DNA from: Anadara kagoshimensis
Taxonomy: Eukaryota; Mollusca; Bivalvia; Arcoida; Arcidae
Assembly (NCBI GenBank): GCA_021292105.1
Contig: CM037873.1
Location: 16,472,551 to 16,536,550, forward strand
Length of the DNA: 64,000 nt
Reading direction: 5' to 3'
Numbering within the stretch: the first letter of the stretch is position 1; each line of letters opens with the position of its first letter. The position numbers and the translations under genes were made by a program. Below the pieces are notes generated by a model. That model was given only the letters and a program-made list of their open reading frames with translations. It was not told where the DNA came from and did not search any database. This document shows, one piece after another, positions 62,354 to 64,000 of this stretch.

Positions 62354-62410
62354 AACCCGGGTCGTCAGTTTTTAAGTCTATACTGCTACCTATTGCGCCA
62401 CCACAACATT
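62354..62410 (-). mobile_element. tRNA-like SINE head (fragment)
   Basis: On the minus strand: GTGGTGGCGCAATAGGTAGC (box A-like), then GACTTAAAAACTGACGACCC and GGGTTC (first half of box B). It runs straight into the TC/GA repeat, so it lacks the 3' half of the T arm and cannot be an intact tRNA gene. Confidence 0.4.
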
Positions 62411-64000
62411 GAAAAATAACCATGGCATGTACAATCCGATTTGCGCTCCAATTACAACTAATATTCCTGGGTTTTATTTTTTTCATTGCTTTATTTGTCG
62501 TATTTTTCAAAACTGCTTCTTAAAATTATTGGATTTATGATCGCTACATTGTAAATCATACACACGAAACGGTACAAGTGGCATTCGCCTCGGTGTCACT
62601 GAACTCTGTCCCGACTGTCGGGAGTCAGGATTTTTGAGCCCATTTTCGTATTACCATATTATCAGACAAAAAAATAACAGTATCCGTGAAATAAAATGAA
62701 AAAGAAAAGTAACATAATTATATGCACATCACTGAAATCGCAAATGTGTAGCTTAAATTGTGTGTCAATGTTGTTGAACGATCTACGTAGCCGGTGTGGC
62801 CAGTTGTTGTTGTTCTTGACGACGTCGTCGATACCTAAAATGTGTAGCATCCCGCTCTACAGCATGAACGGTTACCGGCGTTGTTTTTAAACAGTTATTT
62901 ATAAATGCATTAAATTGTGTAAAATGTGTAAAAATTTTATAGATTTATTTTATTTGTATAATTGGCAATGTGTTCGGTAACATATCAAAGATATTCCCCC
63001 CTTCAAAAAATTATTAAAATTGTGGTGCCGGGAAGGGCTCATAACGAACAACCTCCTTTATTCCAATTTTATCTAAAGATAAGGGAATTTGTAAATATCT
63101 AGTGACGAAATATCCAATATGGCCGACACTGTACCAACTATAATACATGTACATGCGATATGTTGCTTTATTTTCCCTACTAGTTCCGGTACCAGTTACG
63201 CCGGCTACCCCGTAAGTGAAAAATTAAATAAAACTAAAAACTAGTAATTAAGAATCCCTAAAAAATGTGATATACTTATCGACTTTTTGATATACTGATA
63301 CCACAATTAAATTTTTAAAAATTTAAGAAATAACCGACTGCAAAAATACTGTATAATGATCAGGCGGAATAACTCTTCCAGGTAAATTTCACAAACCTCG
63401 TTACCAAGGGCTATGATCGATAACTGACCACTGGGTAACTGTCAACGTGACATGGTCATTATGAGATTAAAATGGACTGATGAGGGTAAAAATGATTCTA
63501 AGAGATATTCCAAACAAAACAGTTAATTAAGTTAAATGTTAACATGAAGAGGAAAATATACAAGTTGAGAGAAAGAAAAAGTAGATGGTTATTTAGAAGT
63601 AAAAGATATACTGTTTGTTGGGCAAAAAACAATGGGATATATATTAAACGTTTATCCTTTTAATTTACACAAAAACGGTAACTTGATCCAGTCATGAATT
63701 AAATTGTATAAAATACTATATGTGTGCGCAATACAAATATAAATAAAAATGCTAATACACATTTTAATAAATGTGATTATTCATAATACACTGCACCCAT
63801 CCATCCCAATGCTAATGTTCAACTATCTTATCAAATTCATTTAACAAATATTTAATTGGTAAATGCAAAATAAATAAATAAAGAAAACTTTAAATAATAT
63901 TTTGGCCCATTATTAGAAAAACGAATGTATTATTTATATCAATAGAATACATTTTTGCATCAGAAAATTTCTGATATTCATATTGCAATAAAAAACAAAT
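62411..64000. other. AT-rich terminal sequence, no gene supported
   Basis: Short frames open on both strands around 62,660-62,890 have no recognisable domain and overlap each other. A CG-containing, less AT-rich patch at about 63,000-63,230 (with TTCCGGTACCAGTTACGCCG) could be a promoter region or a first exon of a gene outside the window; nothing decides it. Confidence 0.4.

Noticed and set aside
62354..62410. Functional tRNA gene
   Set aside because: The T arm is cut by the GA repeat and the acceptor stem cannot be completed.
62662..62890. Overlapping frames on both strands near 62.7 kb
   Set aside because: Neither has a recognisable domain and they overlap; no basis to choose.

Overview
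This is AT-rich animal nuclear DNA, most likely from a marine bivalve mollusc. It has spliced genes with GT-AG introns, a non-LTR retrotransposon with a tetranucleotide tail, tRNA-derived SINEs with the 3' end common in bivalves, many small inverted-repeat elements and long satellite arrays. Only two gene models are well supported; almost everything else is repeat-derived. All family names come from reading the sequence and from memory of the families, not from a search.

Layout. 0.9-6 kb: a LINE on the minus strand, split by a 3.3 kb inverted-repeat DNA transposon that carries a decayed ORF and a nested SINE. 7.6-9.5 kb: an inverted-repeat element holding a 166-bp tandem array. 9.8-19.2 kb: mostly non-coding AT-rich DNA with small foldback elements, SINE pieces and an exon-like segment duplicated in tandem (13.6-14.1 kb). 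19.2-20.4 kb: a 66-bp array of 18 copies. 20.5-24.1 kb: diverged direct duplications that contain solitary relatives of the 66-bp unit. 25.2-27.35 kb: a ~60-bp array. 27.35-47.27 kb: a 99-bp satellite of about 200 monomers with multi-kilobase higher-order repeats.

The first well-supported gene begins about 180 bp beyond the end of the satellite. Its three exons (47,449-50,698) encode a secreted glycine-rich protein whose domain resembles the extracellular glycine-rich region of ALK/LTK receptors, without a kinase. From 50.8 to 57.7 kb there are retroelement remains: a GIY-YIG-like relic, and a reverse-transcriptase C-terminus lying between two copies of its own 3' untranslated repeat. The second gene (57,855-58,685, minus) encodes a type II membrane protein of the fungal KRE2/MNT1 type (glycosyltransferase family 15), interrupted by a single in-frame TAG. 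The rest, to 64 kb, holds a full-length SINE, a ~150-bp degenerate repeat, a GA microsatellite and unassigned AT-rich sequence.

The most interesting signal links the repeats to each other. The 99-bp satellite monomer is itself a diverged dimer of a ~50-bp module, and that module occurs once at the extreme 3' end of a retroelement that recurs through the window (24.4, 50.8, 54.8 and 55.4 kb). The satellite therefore looks like an expansion of a retroelement's 3' tail. Isolated ~50-bp modules at the right edge of the array (47.1-47.27 kb) look like intermediates.
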